Source of the DNA: Stieleria magnilauensis
Lineage (GTDB): Bacteria; Planctomycetota; Planctomycetia; Pirellulales; Pirellulaceae
Length of the DNA stretch: 64,000 nucleotides
NCBI GenBank assembly: GCA_007753675.1
Contig: CP036432.1
Span: forward strand, 8,496,233 to 8,560,232
Direction: 5' to 3'
The notes under the pieces were generated by a model that saw only the letters and a program-made list of their open reading frames with translations, was not told where the DNA came from and did not search any database. The position numbers and the translations under genes are program-made. Below, piece by piece: positions 14,528 to 24,129 of the stretch; positions within the stretch are counted from its first letter, which is position 1; each line of letters opens with the position of its first letter.

Positions 14528-16648
14528 ATGGCATTTTTGAATCCATGGGCGATTGCGATCGGTGTGCTGGTTGTCGGTGCGCCGTTGGCCGTCCACTTTT
14601 TGACGCGACCACGGCCGGTCGAGTTTCCGCTCTCGACAATTCAGCTGTTGCAAGAAGTGATTCAGCAGCGCCGCGCGCGGAGTCGGCTCCGCGATTGGTT
14701 GATTTTGCTGCTCCGCATCGCTGCGATCTGTTTGTTGGTGGCGACGTTTTCGCGGCCTTATTTCGACGACGGCCCGGCGGTCGCACGAACGGCCGAAGGC
14801 GACACCGCACGTGTGGTCTTGTTGGACGTCAGTCAAAGCATGGCGGCCGGCAGCGGCGGCGCCCAACGGATCTCGCAAGGTCGAGCCGCCGCGATCGAAT
14901 TCCTCGACGGCTTGCGAGGTGTTCAAGCGGGCGTGATCTTCATGGGAGCAAAGCCTCGGACGGTTTTCGATCAGATTTCTCCCAACCTGCCGTCGCTGCG
15001 CAGCGCGGTGGAGGAAGTGACGGTGCGTTCGGAACAGGCCAACGTTCACGCGGCGCTCGAGCGGGCCGCGGGCATGTTGTCTGAAGCGAATCACGAAAAA
15101 CGCGAGTTGGTGATCATCAGCGATTTTCAACGCGGCTCTTGGGGCACCTCTCGCCTGGACAGTCTACCCGAAGGCACCGAGGTGCAGTTTCACGCCGTCG
15201 CTTCCTCAGTCACCGACAACGTCGCCATCACCCAAGTCCGATTCGCCGAGCAACCGATCATCGGACAACCGGCGCAAATCGAAATCGACGTGGCGAATTT
15301 CAGCGACAACGACAAAAACGTCTCTTGCCAACTTGCTGTCGATCGCTTGCAGCAGCAGTTGGACGCTGAGGTGCCTGCACGCGGTTCACGAACGCTAACC
15401 CATTCGTTGACCTTCGACCAAGCGGGCTGGAAACACGGCTTCGTGACACTGACGGCGAACCTGGACGCTCTCAGCGAAGACGACTCACGTCCGCTGACGG
15501 TCGAAGTCCGCGACACACCCAATGTGGTGCTGCTGTCGCGGCAATCGGAGTCGGCGGCACCGTCGAGCAGTTGGTTTTTGGAGCAAGCGTTGAGCATCAC
15601 GCTCGCTCGATCCGATGGAGCATCTCCGCTTCGACGAATCCATCCGATGCGGATGCGTCCGAGCAAATGGCCTGCGGCCGACCTGTTCGTGATCGATCAT
15701 CCGGGCGCGCTCGACGACGAAGCGGTTTCGTTTCTTGCGGCAAACATCCGTCGGGGGCGGGGGCTGTTGTACGTGACCAGTGAACTGGCCGATGCGATGA
15801 ATTTGCAACGATTGAGCGAGGCCTTCGGTTCCGGGTTTCAGCCACCGGTGCAATTGTTGTCCGGCTCGGCGGCGCGATCGCGAAAAGACCTCTTTATCAG
15901 TCGCGTCTCCGGACGTCAGGAGCCGTTTCGGGTCTTGGGCAGCACGGTCGAAGCGGCGCTGCGCCCGGTTCGCCTCGGCGGTGGATTACCGACTCAAGCG
16001 ATGGACGAAGGGTTGCGGGATCAGGTGCTCGCCGAACTGAGCGATTCCTCCGCGCTGCTCTATGTAACCAGCGCAGACGCGGGCAAAGTCGGCGTATTGA
16101 ACGCGGACTTGGGTGAATCGAATTGGCCGGTGCAAGCGACCTTTGTGCCGATCCTTGGTGAGCTGGTTCAAGGGTTGCTGCGCGGCGGTTTGGACACCGG
16201 TGCTGTCGCTTGCGGCGACCCGTTGGTGCGACTGCTACCGGCCGAAGTTCAGAGCGTCGAGGCGTTGACGGTTCGCCCGGCAACCGACGCCACGCCGGTG
16301 GCGGACGAGTACGGACGGTTGCAGACCACGGGGGCGGCCAATGGTCAGACGCCCCAGGGCGGCTTTGTTTGGGCCTGGGAAGACCCGGCCGGACCGGGCG
16401 TCTATGAAGTCCGACAACAAAACCAGACCGTGATGGCAGTCGCGACGGCGGCGCCCGGTTTGGAGTCCGACCTGCAGGCACTCGACGAAACGGTGCTCAA
16501 GGATCGCGTCGGTGAAGGACGCCGAGTCGGTTACAGTACGCCGTCATCCGAGGACGACGAAGACGATCATTGGTGGACGTGGCTGATCGTGGTCTGTCTG
16601 CTGGGTTTGATCAGTGAAATCGCGATGCTCCGAGGGTTTCGAGTTTGA
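14528..16648 (+). CDS. BatA-like membrane protein with VWA domain
   Basis: A 706-residue protein from ATG 14528, with GAGGA about ten bases upstream. The N-terminus FLNPWAIAIGVLVVGAPLAV matches the BatA N-terminal family (first membrane helix), then comes a second helix (DWLILLLRIAAICLLVATF). A von Willebrand A domain with MIDAS motif DVSQSM starts at residue 100. The middle ~400 residues are beta-rich, with Ig-like and Rossmann-like parts (FVIDHPGALDDEAVSFLA). A last helix lies near the C-terminus (WLIVVCLLGLISEIAMLRGF). The large region between helices 2 and 3 probably faces the periplasm. A longer frame opens at 14243 but overlaps DUF58 and is rejected. Known partner type: MoxR. Confidence 0.9.
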   Translation: MAFLNPWAIAIGVLVVGAPLAVHFLTRPRPVEFPLSTIQLLQEVIQQRRARSRLRDWLILLLRIAAICLLVATFSRPYFDDGPAVARTAEGDTARVVLLDVSQSMAAGSGGAQRISQGRAAAIEFLDGLRGVQAGVIFMGAKPRTVFDQISPNLPSLRSAVEEVTVRSEQANVHAALERAAGMLSEANHEKRELVIISDFQRGSWGTSRLDSLPEGTEVQFHAVASSVTDNVAITQVRFAEQPIIGQPAQIEIDVANFSDNDKNVSCQLAVDRLQQQLDAEVPARGSRTLTHSLTFDQAGWKHGFVTLTANLDALSEDDSRPLTVEVRDTPNVVLLSRQSESAAPSSSWFLEQALSITLARSDGASPLRRIHPMRMRPSKWPAADLFVIDHPGALDDEAVSFLAANIRRGRGLLYVTSELADAMNLQRLSEAFGSGFQPPVQLLSGSAARSRKDLFISRVSGRQEPFRVLGSTVEAALRPVRLGGGLPTQAMDEGLRDQVLAELSDSSALLYVTSADAGKVGVLNADLGESNWPVQATFVPILGELVQGLLRGGLDTGAVACGDPLVRLLPAEVQSVEALTVRPATDATPVADEYGRLQTTGAANGQTPQGGFVWAWEDPAGPGVYEVRQQNQTVMAVATAAPGLESDLQALDETVLKDRVGEGRRVGYSTPSSEDDEDDHWWTWLIVVCLLGLISEIAMLRGFRV

Positions 16649-16675
16649 TGAACGATCTGATTGAGGAATCGCTTC

Positions 16676-18985
16676 ATGTGGACGATTGAACCTCGAATTC
16701 CGATGGGACTGTGGTGGGCGCTCGCCGCGTTGTCGGCCGCCGTGATCGCCCTGTACCTGTTGCGACGCGATTGGTCGGTGGGGCGTCTGCGGCGTTGGAT
16801 CATCACGCTGATGATGCTGTTGGGTTTGGTCGGCCCGCTCGCCGTGACGCTCAACCCGGTTCACATTCAACCCATTCCGCGGCCTTCGGGAAAACCCCGT
16901 TTGACCGTGCTGTTGGACGGCACGGCCAGCATGACCGTGGAAGACGCCGACGGCGATCGCGGGCAATCTCGCTGGGCGCGCGGATTGGAACTCGCCCGCC
17001 GGGTCGATCCCCAACGCGACGAGATCGAGGTGATCAAGCAGGTCTTTTACTCCGACGAAGTCCGCACGTTGCCGGCGGCCGGTGACGAGTCAACTGCAGA
17101 CGACACGGTTTCACACGGCCATCGCACCGATCTGGCATCCGCATTGGGTTCGGTCGTGCGCAACGGTTCGCCGCTCGGCCATGCGATCGTGTTGCTAAGC
17201 GATGGAGCCCACAACGCCGGCACGACCCAAAGTGTGTTGTCGCGCGCCTCCGAAGCCAACTCGCTTGCCACGCCCGTTTATACTGTCACGCTGGGCAGCG
17301 AAGTGGGACTGAAGAACCTTTCCGTGGCGTCGCGGTCACCCCGCATGATTGCGTTTCCCAATCAGGATTTGATCTTGCGGGCTCGGCTGGGGCATGCCGG
17401 ATTGGCGGGACAATCGACGCGCGTTCGGCTGCTCGCCGATTCGGATGTCATCGATCAACAGACGATTCAGCTCGGCGACGATCCGAATCAATCGATCCGT
17501 TTTACGATCCCGGGAGGGCCGCGAGAATCATTGCAGCGATTCCGCATCGTTGCCTCGGGCGTCCCCGGCGAGGCGACGACGTCAGACAACGAAACGACGA
17601 TCTTCGTCCAGCGATTGGATTCTCCGATCAGCGTTTTGTTGCTCGAAGGGAAACCGTATTGGGATAGCAAATTCCTGTCTCGCAATCTGAGCGGCGACCC
17701 GATGGTGCGGTTGACTTCGATCGTCCGGCTGGGCAACGAACGATTCTTGCAGCGCCGGATCACGCCGACGTTCGAGGCCTCTGATTCAGTTGCGCTCGAC
17801 GACGCGTCTGATGATGAAACGACCACTCCGAATTGGCAGATTCAAACCGAGTTGGCGTCACCGCTGGAGAAGATGGAGTTACTCGACGACTATCGAATCG
17901 TTTTGCTGGGCCGCGACGCCGACCGTTTCTTGACTCCGCAAGGCATTGAGAACTTGAGGCAATGGATCGCCAAGTCGGGAGGATGTCTGGTTTGTGCCCG
18001 CGGCGCGCCGAGCAATGAAATCGCCACACGGCTCGCAGAAATTCTTCCGGTTCGTTGGGAGGGCCAATCCGAAACGCGGTTTCGCACGCGTGTCACGCAG
18101 CACGGACTCGATACCGCCCTGTTTGATCCGCTGCTCGCCAAAGGACGTGACGCGTTGGCGAGTCTGCCGTCGTTGTCATCGTCGGCGATTCCCCGGTCGC
18201 GCCTGGGGCTGCCCCAGGTGTTGATTCAAAGTGTCGCCGACGGCAGCGGCAACACGGTCCCCGTGGTCACCTACCAACACTACGGCAGCGGCCAGACCAT
18301 CGTGGTGGAAGGTGCGGGCATGTGGCGTTGGGCGTTCTTGCCGCCCGATCACGCCGACAAAGACGACGTTTACTGGTCGCTGTGGCAGTCCCTGATCGCC
18401 TGGGTGATTTCTTCCCAGGACTTTCTTCCCGGACAACCGGTCGCGATTCGCCCGGACCGAGCAACGTTCCTCGCCGGCAACCGGGTGACCGCTTCGCTGC
18501 TGGTTCGCGAACCGAGTCAATTCGTAGCGGGAGAAAACGATTTGGGACTGAGTGTGCTACTCGAATCGGCCGACAGTGAATTGCCGCAGCGTTTTCATCC
18601 GGCGGCATCGGGGCTTCAAGAGGACTTTTTTCGAGTCGATTTCGGGAATCTACCCGTCGGAATTCACTCCGCACGCGTAGTCGTCGGCGAGAGCGAACGG
18701 GTGGTCGCAGAAACGTCGATCGAAGTCCGCGACCCCTGGTTTGAGCGGCTGGAGGTCGATGCACGCCCAGATTTGATGCGTGGAATTGCCCGGCAGAGCG
18801 GCGGCGAGGTCATCGATCCTGATAAGATCGAGAGCGTGGTGGAGCGTTACGAGCAACGGCTCCGTTCGAGCCAATCCGATCGAGTGCGCCGGACGACGTT
18901 GTGGGATCATCCGCTTGCCTTGATCAGTATTCTCGGGGCGTGGGTTGCGACTTGGATCGTTCGCAGACGATCCGGACTGATTTAA
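16676..18985 (+). CDS. VWA / glutamine-amidotransferase-like membrane protein
   Basis: A 769-residue protein from ATG 16676, with GAGG nine bases upstream; a TTG at 16661 is less likely. Two N-terminal helices (LWWALAALSAAVIALYLL; IITLMMLLGLVGPLAVTL) are followed by a VWA-type MIDAS loop DGTASM at 81-86. Residues ~330-560 resemble a class I glutamine-amidotransferase-like fold (RIVLLGRDADRFLTPQGIEN; GGCLVCARG), without a clear catalytic Cys-His-Glu set. A C-terminal helix (ALISILGAWVATWIV) ends the protein. It lies 27 bases after the BatA-like gene. The pairing of two large VWA membrane proteins behind MoxR-DUF58 is a recognised planctomycete/Bacteroidetes arrangement. Confidence 0.88.
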   Translation: MWTIEPRIPMGLWWALAALSAAVIALYLLRRDWSVGRLRRWIITLMMLLGLVGPLAVTLNPVHIQPIPRPSGKPRLTVLLDGTASMTVEDADGDRGQSRWARGLELARRVDPQRDEIEVIKQVFYSDEVRTLPAAGDESTADDTVSHGHRTDLASALGSVVRNGSPLGHAIVLLSDGAHNAGTTQSVLSRASEANSLATPVYTVTLGSEVGLKNLSVASRSPRMIAFPNQDLILRARLGHAGLAGQSTRVRLLADSDVIDQQTIQLGDDPNQSIRFTIPGGPRESLQRFRIVASGVPGEATTSDNETTIFVQRLDSPISVLLLEGKPYWDSKFLSRNLSGDPMVRLTSIVRLGNERFLQRRITPTFEASDSVALDDASDDETTTPNWQIQTELASPLEKMELLDDYRIVLLGRDADRFLTPQGIENLRQWIAKSGGCLVCARGAPSNEIATRLAEILPVRWEGQSETRFRTRVTQHGLDTALFDPLLAKGRDALASLPSLSSSAIPRSRLGLPQVLIQSVADGSGNTVPVVTYQHYGSGQTIVVEGAGMWRWAFLPPDHADKDDVYWSLWQSLIAWVISSQDFLPGQPVAIRPDRATFLAGNRVTASLLVREPSQFVAGENDLGLSVLLESADSELPQRFHPAASGLQEDFFRVDFGNLPVGIHSARVVVGESERVVAETSIEVRDPWFERLEVDARPDLMRGIARQSGGEVIDPDKIESVVERYEQRLRSSQSDRVRRTTLWDHPLALISILGAWVATWIVRRRSGLI

Positions 18986-18995
18986 TGAGGCAGGT

Positions 18996-19067
18996 TTTTT
19001 GACCGACAACGGGTTTTTGACCGACAACGGCTTTTTGACCGACAACGGCTTTTTGACTGAAACAGGG
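18996..19067. repeat. Four 18-bp tandem repeats in the operon spacer
   Basis: Units tttttgaccgacaacgg[g/c] stand at 18996-19013, 19014-19031 and 19032-19049, with a diverged fourth unit at 19050-19067. The array fills most of the 105-base gap between the second VWA gene and the next gene. The unit length is a multiple of three, but every unit contains TGA in one frame. Each unit adds a T-run, which could affect transcription or spacing. Confidence 0.9.
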
Positions 19068-19090
19068 ACTTCAACCAACAAGCGAACAAC

Positions 19091-21991
19091 ATGTCCTCGA
19101 TAGATACGCCCAACCCTTCGACAGGTCGAACGAGTTTCTCGTCGGTACTGCGTCCGTTTCGCCGGCGTTGGCTGCTGCTCGCGTCGACGCGGATGCTGCT
19201 GTGGTCGCTGGCGGCGGTTGTTGTGATTTGGTTGACGGCGATGTGGATCGATCTGGTTTGGGCGTTACCGGATGAAGTGCGTTGGTGGGTTTCTCGGATC
19301 GCACCGCCGGCGGCACTGACGATCGCTGCGGCGCTGGTGGTGACTCGTTTGGTCTGTCATAACGACGAAACGATTGCCGAGCAAATTGACCAGGCGAAGG
19401 GCACCGGCGGGGAGATCCGCGCGGGCTTGCAATTGGAATCGCGGCCACAGCCTCGGCAAAGCGTGTTGACGCTGGGACTGGCCTCCCTGGCCATCGATCG
19501 GTCTCGACAATTGGCGGGCTCGATTTCGGCGGGAGATGTGTTTCGTTCTGAAACGCTCCGGCGTCCTTCGATCGTCTTGTCGTCCATCTTGGGAGCCGTC
19601 ATCTTGGTGGCGATGATCGTTCCCGGGATTGCGAAGAACCAAGTGCAACGTCTGCTTTCCCCCACTTCCGACGTGCCGCCCTACACCGGAGTGCTGATTG
19701 AACTGCAGCTCGAACAGGATTCGGTGCTGTACGGGGATGACGTGTTGATTCGCGTCACCAGTTCGGGCGCCCGAGTGGATCGCATGCAACTGGTCACCCG
19801 CACTCGCCCCGGCGATGAAAACGTGTTGCCCATGTTACCGGCCGCCGACGCGAGCGACGACGGTTCCGAGTCTCAATGGCAAGCCATGCTGAGCAATGTG
19901 ACTGAGCCGCTGACGGTGTACGCGAGAACCGGCCGTTCCCGATCTCGGTATCACGAACTGTCCGTGACGATGACGCCCCAGTTGCTGCCGCCGACGGTAC
20001 GGATCACACCGCCCGCCTACACGCGTGATGCGACCTATGAAGGTCCGATTCCCGAATACGGCATCAAGAGCTTGGCCGGAACCGAAGTGGCGTGGCGATT
20101 GAGCAGCAACCGTCCCCTGGCAACCGGGACGGTCGAGCTGAAGTATCGCGACGGAACCACCGAATCGCTCCGGTTGCAGCCCGAGTCAGATGTCGCCCGA
20201 TCGTTTCTCAGCGGTCAACTCGATGCCGAGTCGTCGACCGTTTACGGTTCCATGCCCTTGGTCCGGCCCGGCCAGTTCACGCTGTCGGTGACGGATGTCG
20301 ACGGGATCACGTCGCGTGAGACGATCAGCGGCAACATCACGCTGCATCAGGATCAACGCCCGGTCGTGCGTATCACGTCGCCGCGTCCGGTCTCGTTGGC
20401 GATTCCCGAGATTCGCATTCCGGTCACGATTGAAGGCGCCGACGATTACGGAATCTCGCGTCTGTCTCTCTATCGTTCGTTGAACGGATCGCCGGCGAGC
20501 AAGATGGACTTGGAAAGCGACGGAACCCGACAACAACTGGCGCGTTGGAATCTGCCGCTGGGGCGATACGGGTTGACACCCGGAGACGAAATTCAGTTGT
20601 TCGCGCGGATCGAGGACAACGACCCCGCGGGCGCCAAAGGTGCCGAATCGCCCGTGACGATCGTGCGAATCATCTCGCGGCAGGAATTTGACCAATTGAA
20701 TCTCCGACGCCAAGGCATCGAAAGTTTGCAGGCCAAGTACGCCGCGTCGCAGCGGCATTTGGAACAACTTGCCGAAGCGTTGCGGGCGGTCGACGAAGCC
20801 GCCAAAGCGGCCGCCGAATCCGGGACACCCGCAGCCCAACAAGCGTTGCACGAAAAACTGGCCGCCGCCGAACAAGCCGCCCAAGCCGCAGCCGAGGCGA
20901 TGGAAAAATTCAGCCATGAAGCGATGCCGATCGACGTCGATCGCGAGTTGACCAAGCGACTTGCCGAACAAGCCAAGCAGATTCAAAACCTGTCCGAGCA
21001 ATTGGCGAGTCTCAAGGCGGACGATCCGAATTCGCAACAACCGCTAAGCAAACAACAACAGGAGCACTTGCGCAAGATGGCCGAACAGGTGGCATCGGAA
21101 CGCAACGAACTTCAACAAAATGCGGTGCAACCGCTGGAGCAACTGCAACAGGTCATGCCGTTGATCGTGGATCAACGAAGGTTCGAACAAATTGTCCGTC
21201 AACAACGAGACTTGGAACGCCGGTTGAACTCATTGAACACTGCGGAGGAGCCGGACCAGCGTCGGATCGCTGAATTGGAGTCTCAACAACAGCAATTGCG
21301 GCAAGCGCTCGATCAATTGCTGGACGACATCGAGACGCACGCCCGGGCGCTCCCCGATCAGCCGGATCTGGAAAAACTGCGACAGACCGCGCAGGAGTTC
21401 GTCGAAGCCGTTCGCGAAAGCGCCGCAGAATCGAAAATGATGTCCGCTCAAACTGGCCTGTTGAACAGCGAGTTTGATGCGGCGCACGACGATGCGAAAA
21501 CGGCCGCCGACATTTTGGAAAGCTTTCTAGGGCAATGCCAGGGCATGGGCAACCAGGCCTGCGAGAACTGCAAAATGTCGTTCAACCCCGGTTCGGGCGG
21601 CGCGAACCTGGGCAATTCGATCGAGCAGATCTTGGAATTGATGGGCATGAAGCCGGGAGCGAGCGGCATGCGTCCCGGTGGCCAACCCGGAATGGGATTC
21701 GGATGGGGAGCCGGCGGAGGATATTCCCAACGTCATCCCGGTCCCAACAACGTCGGCATGTACGGCGCGATGCCGTCACCGGTTCAAAGCAACAGCCAGG
21801 GGCGCGGCGACCGGACATCCAACGGAGTCGCTTCGGTTCACACCGGTTCGCCGGGCGACGGACAGCCCGATGCGGTCGACGCCGCGCCGGTCGACGCCGG
21901 TGGTGGTCAAGCCCAACAAGCAGTCCCGGGGAAGTACCGCGACAAGGTTTCCGAATATTTTCGTCAACTCGCCGAGCAATTGGGAGAGTGA
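19091..21991 (+). CDS. Large coiled-coil membrane protein (DUF4175-like)
   Basis: A 966-residue protein from ATG 19091. Three hydrophobic helices lie in the first ~190 residues (MLLWSLAAVVVIWLTAMWID; ISRIAPPAALT region; SSILGAVILVAMIVPGIA). A beta-rich part with Ig-like strands follows (residues ~200-520), then a long Glu/Gln/Ala-rich coiled coil (~530-790). Next is a Gly/Met-rich low-complexity tail with one CENC pair, and the protein closes with KYRDKVSEYFRQLAEQLGE, an ending often seen in planctomycete relatives. The topology and N-terminus resemble DUF4175 proteins of MoxR operons. It overlaps nothing and has a good neighbour signal: the next gene starts four bases after its stop. Exact function unknown. 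Confidence 0.8.
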   Translation: MSSIDTPNPSTGRTSFSSVLRPFRRRWLLLASTRMLLWSLAAVVVIWLTAMWIDLVWALPDEVRWWVSRIAPPAALTIAAALVVTRLVCHNDETIAEQIDQAKGTGGEIRAGLQLESRPQPRQSVLTLGLASLAIDRSRQLAGSISAGDVFRSETLRRPSIVLSSILGAVILVAMIVPGIAKNQVQRLLSPTSDVPPYTGVLIELQLEQDSVLYGDDVLIRVTSSGARVDRMQLVTRTRPGDENVLPMLPAADASDDGSESQWQAMLSNVTEPLTVYARTGRSRSRYHELSVTMTPQLLPPTVRITPPAYTRDATYEGPIPEYGIKSLAGTEVAWRLSSNRPLATGTVELKYRDGTTESLRLQPESDVARSFLSGQLDAESSTVYGSMPLVRPGQFTLSVTDVDGITSRETISGNITLHQDQRPVVRITSPRPVSLAIPEIRIPVTIEGADDYGISRLSLYRSLNGSPASKMDLESDGTRQQLARWNLPLGRYGLTPGDEIQLFARIEDNDPAGAKGAESPVTIVRIISRQEFDQLNLRRQGIESLQAKYAASQRHLEQLAEALRAVDEAAKAAAESGTPAAQQALHEKLAAAEQAAQAAAEAMEKFSHEAMPIDVDRELTKRLAEQAKQIQNLSEQLASLKADDPNSQQPLSKQQQEHLRKMAEQVASERNELQQNAVQPLEQLQQVMPLIVDQRRFEQIVRQQRDLERRLNSLNTAEEPDQRRIAELESQQQQLRQALDQLLDDIETHARALPDQPDLEKLRQTAQEFVEAVRESAAESKMMSAQTGLLNSEFDAAHDDAKTAADILESFLGQCQGMGNQACENCKMSFNPGSGGANLGNSIEQILELMGMKPGASGMRPGGQPGMGFGWGAGGGYSQRHPGPNNVGMYGAMPSPVQSNSQGRGDRTSNGVASVHTGSPGDGQPDAVDAAPVDAGGGQAQQAVPGKYRDKVSEYFRQLAEQLGE

Positions 21992-21994
21992 ACC

Positions 21995-22741
21995 ATGTGC
22001 TTTCAACGATCGAAATTCAGGCGGCTGCTTCTCGTCCTCGGCGGACTCTCCTTGGCGTGCCTCGTCGCGCCCTTGCGAGCCGACGAGACGGATTCTCAGG
22101 ACGTAGCGAAAGGAGACACCAATGTGGTGGCCGATCCGGAGTCTCAGGGAGGCGAATCGGAAAGCATCGTCCAAGTGGCGAATTTGATCTATGCCGGTAC
22201 CAAGACGAGCGAATGCTTCGCCGATGACTTTCTGCGCAAGGCGGAAATCGACTCCTCGATCAGCACGACGCGCAGACTGCACTCGGTCAAGTTGGCTTCG
22301 GACGAAATCTACAACTTTCCGATGCTGATCATGACCGGAGAAGGCGAATTCGAGTTGTTGCCTGAGGAACGCGACCACCTGCGCCGGTTCGTTGAGCGCG
22401 GCGGTTTCCTGTTGGCTTCGGCCGGCTGCTCTTCGCCCGAATGGAATCGGTCCTTCCGCCGCGAGATGGTCAAAGTCTTTCCGGAACAGGAGATGAAACC
22501 ACTGCCGATGGATCACCTGATTTTTCATACCGCGTACGACATCAGTGAACTCAAAGCCAAACACGGAACGCCTCGACCCATCGAAGGAATCCACTGGGGT
22601 TCTCGGCTCGGCGTGTTGTACTCACAGGACGGATTGAACGACACCTCCAATGCTCAAGGCTGTTGTTGCTGTGGCGGAAACGAAATCACGAACGCGGAAC
22701 AAGTCAACGTCAACATCGTCATCTACAGCTTGCTGCAATGA
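21995..22741 (+). CDS. DUF4159 exported protein
   Basis: A 248-residue protein from ATG 21995, with GGGAGAG just upstream in the end of the preceding gene. The signal peptide (RLLLVLGGLSLACLVAPLRA) is followed by the DUF4159 domain: VQVANLIYAGTKTSECFADD, FPMLIMTGEGEFELLPEER, RRFVERGGFLLASAGC and the region ending NVNIVIYSLLQ. This fold resembles glutamine amidotransferases but lacks an obvious catalytic Cys. Near the C-terminus is a run of four Cys (GCCCCGG), unusual for the family. It is translationally coupled to the following cytochrome gene, whose ATG overlaps its stop (ATGA). It probably works in the envelope with the VWA proteins. Confidence 0.88.
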   Translation: MCFQRSKFRRLLLVLGGLSLACLVAPLRADETDSQDVAKGDTNVVADPESQGGESESIVQVANLIYAGTKTSECFADDFLRKAEIDSSISTTRRLHSVKLASDEIYNFPMLIMTGEGEFELLPEERDHLRRFVERGGFLLASAGCSSPEWNRSFRREMVKVFPEQEMKPLPMDHLIFHTAYDISELKAKHGTPRPIEGIHWGSRLGVLYSQDGLNDTSNAQGCCCCGGNEITNAEQVNVNIVIYSLLQ

Positions 22742-24129
22742 GAACGTCGTCGCGTGTGGGAACCACGCAATTGCGAAACACGATCGCCGGGCAGATCGGC
22801 TGGCTGACGTTGCTGCTGATGGCCACGGGCTGTCGCGAACGTGTGCCGGCAACGTTTGGCGTGATCTTCAGCGGTGATACAGCGGGTTGGATCACTCCCT
22901 GCGGTTGCGCCTCGAATCAATCCGGCGGGCTGGCCCGACGGGGAACGCTGATCGATCAGAATCGGAACGAGCGTCCTACCCTGTTTGTTGACGTGGGAGG
23001 TTCCGCCAGTGGCACGTCGGACTATCATCAAGTCAAACTCGAATCGATTCTTCGTGGCATGATGCGGATGGATTTGCGCGCCCACAACGTCGGCAAGCCC
23101 GAAACCGATCTCGGCCCGGCCGTGCTGCGACGACTCGCCGATGCGACCGACACACCCTGGTTGTCGACCAATCTTGTTCCCCGGGCTGGTGATTGGATTC
23201 CCGAACGACTGATCGTCGAGCAAATCGGCGGGTGCCGCGTGGGAATCGCTGGAGTGATGGACCCCGACATGATCGACAGCGATGCCTGGACCGCCCGGGA
23301 TCCAGTCTCCGCGGTCATTGACGCGTTCGACCAGTCGGAAACGGACGTTCGAATCGTGTTGGCCTACATGGACCAACAGAAACTACAGTCGCTCGCCGCG
23401 GCGCTGCCCGAAGTCCACGGGGTTTTGGGAGGACCGACGGGCCAATCGATGAGCCCGAAGCAGATCGGCGACGTGACGGTGATGTCGGCAACGAACAAGG
23501 GAAAGTACGTCGGCAAGTTGGTCTTCAGGGGCTCCGCCGACGCGTCGAACTACCGCGCCACCGATGCCAACGTGATCGAAGTTTCCAGCGACTTGAAGGA
23601 AGACGATCGGCAACTCGACAATTTGAAACACTATTACGAACGCTTGTCGACGATCGACTTTTCAGCCGATCAAACCGGTTTGGTGTCCGGGCTGGCCAGT
23701 GGCCGCGACGGATATGAAATCGCCGGCACGCAGCGTTGCGCCGCCTGCCATGCCGCGGACGATTCGTTGTGGCATCAGTCCCGTCACGCCCATGCCTGGG
23801 AGGTCCTGGTCAGCAAGGGCGCGCAGTTCGACCCGTCGTGCCAACAGTGCCATACCACCGGGTACGGGCTCGAAGGCGGGTTCCGAAATGTTGCCGTGTC
23901 CGGTCAGCAAGTGCATGTCAGGTGTGAAAACTGTCACGGCCCGTCACGCCAGCACGTCGACAACCCCAAGATCAAGACCCCATGGGTTGCTGCGAGACAG
24001 TGTGTGCGCTGCCACGATCGCGAGAACAGCCCGCATTTCCAATACGATGCCTATTGGGCCAAGATTATCCATGGCGTCGATCCGATCCGGTCGGGTGACG
24101 ATCCAAATTCTTCCGAGGCCAATTTGTGA
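22738..24129 (+). CDS. Tetrahaem c-type cytochrome with UshA-like domain
   Basis: A 463-residue protein from ATG 22738, overlapping the DUF4159 stop by four bases. It begins with a signal peptide ending near LLLMATGC (possible lipobox, Cys32). Residues ~40-310 match a UshA/5'-nucleotidase-like domain of planctomycete cytochromes (GWITPCGCASNQSGGLARRG). The C-terminal part has four haem-binding motifs: CAACH (334), CQQCH (368), CENCH (396) and CVRCH (422). The arrangement suggests a periplasmic or lipid-anchored electron carrier of the cytochrome c554 type. A phosphatase activity in the first domain is doubtful, since I cannot see the full metal-binding set. The stop overlaps the next start (GTGA). 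A longer start at 22663 overlaps DUF4159 and is rejected. Confidence 0.88.
   Translation: MRTSSRVGTTQLRNTIAGQIGWLTLLLMATGCRERVPATFGVIFSGDTAGWITPCGCASNQSGGLARRGTLIDQNRNERPTLFVDVGGSASGTSDYHQVKLESILRGMMRMDLRAHNVGKPETDLGPAVLRRLADATDTPWLSTNLVPRAGDWIPERLIVEQIGGCRVGIAGVMDPDMIDSDAWTARDPVSAVIDAFDQSETDVRIVLAYMDQQKLQSLAAALPEVHGVLGGPTGQSMSPKQIGDVTVMSATNKGKYVGKLVFRGSADASNYRATDANVIEVSSDLKEDDRQLDNLKHYYERLSTIDFSADQTGLVSGLASGRDGYEIAGTQRCAACHAADDSLWHQSRHAHAWEVLVSKGAQFDPSCQQCHTTGYGLEGGFRNVAVSGQQVHVRCENCHGPSRQHVDNPKIKTPWVAARQCVRCHDRENSPHFQYDAYWAKIIHGVDPIRSGDDPNSSEANL

Noticed and set aside
18996..19067. CRISPR array
   Set aside because: The 18-bp units are contiguous with no spacers, and no cas genes are nearby.
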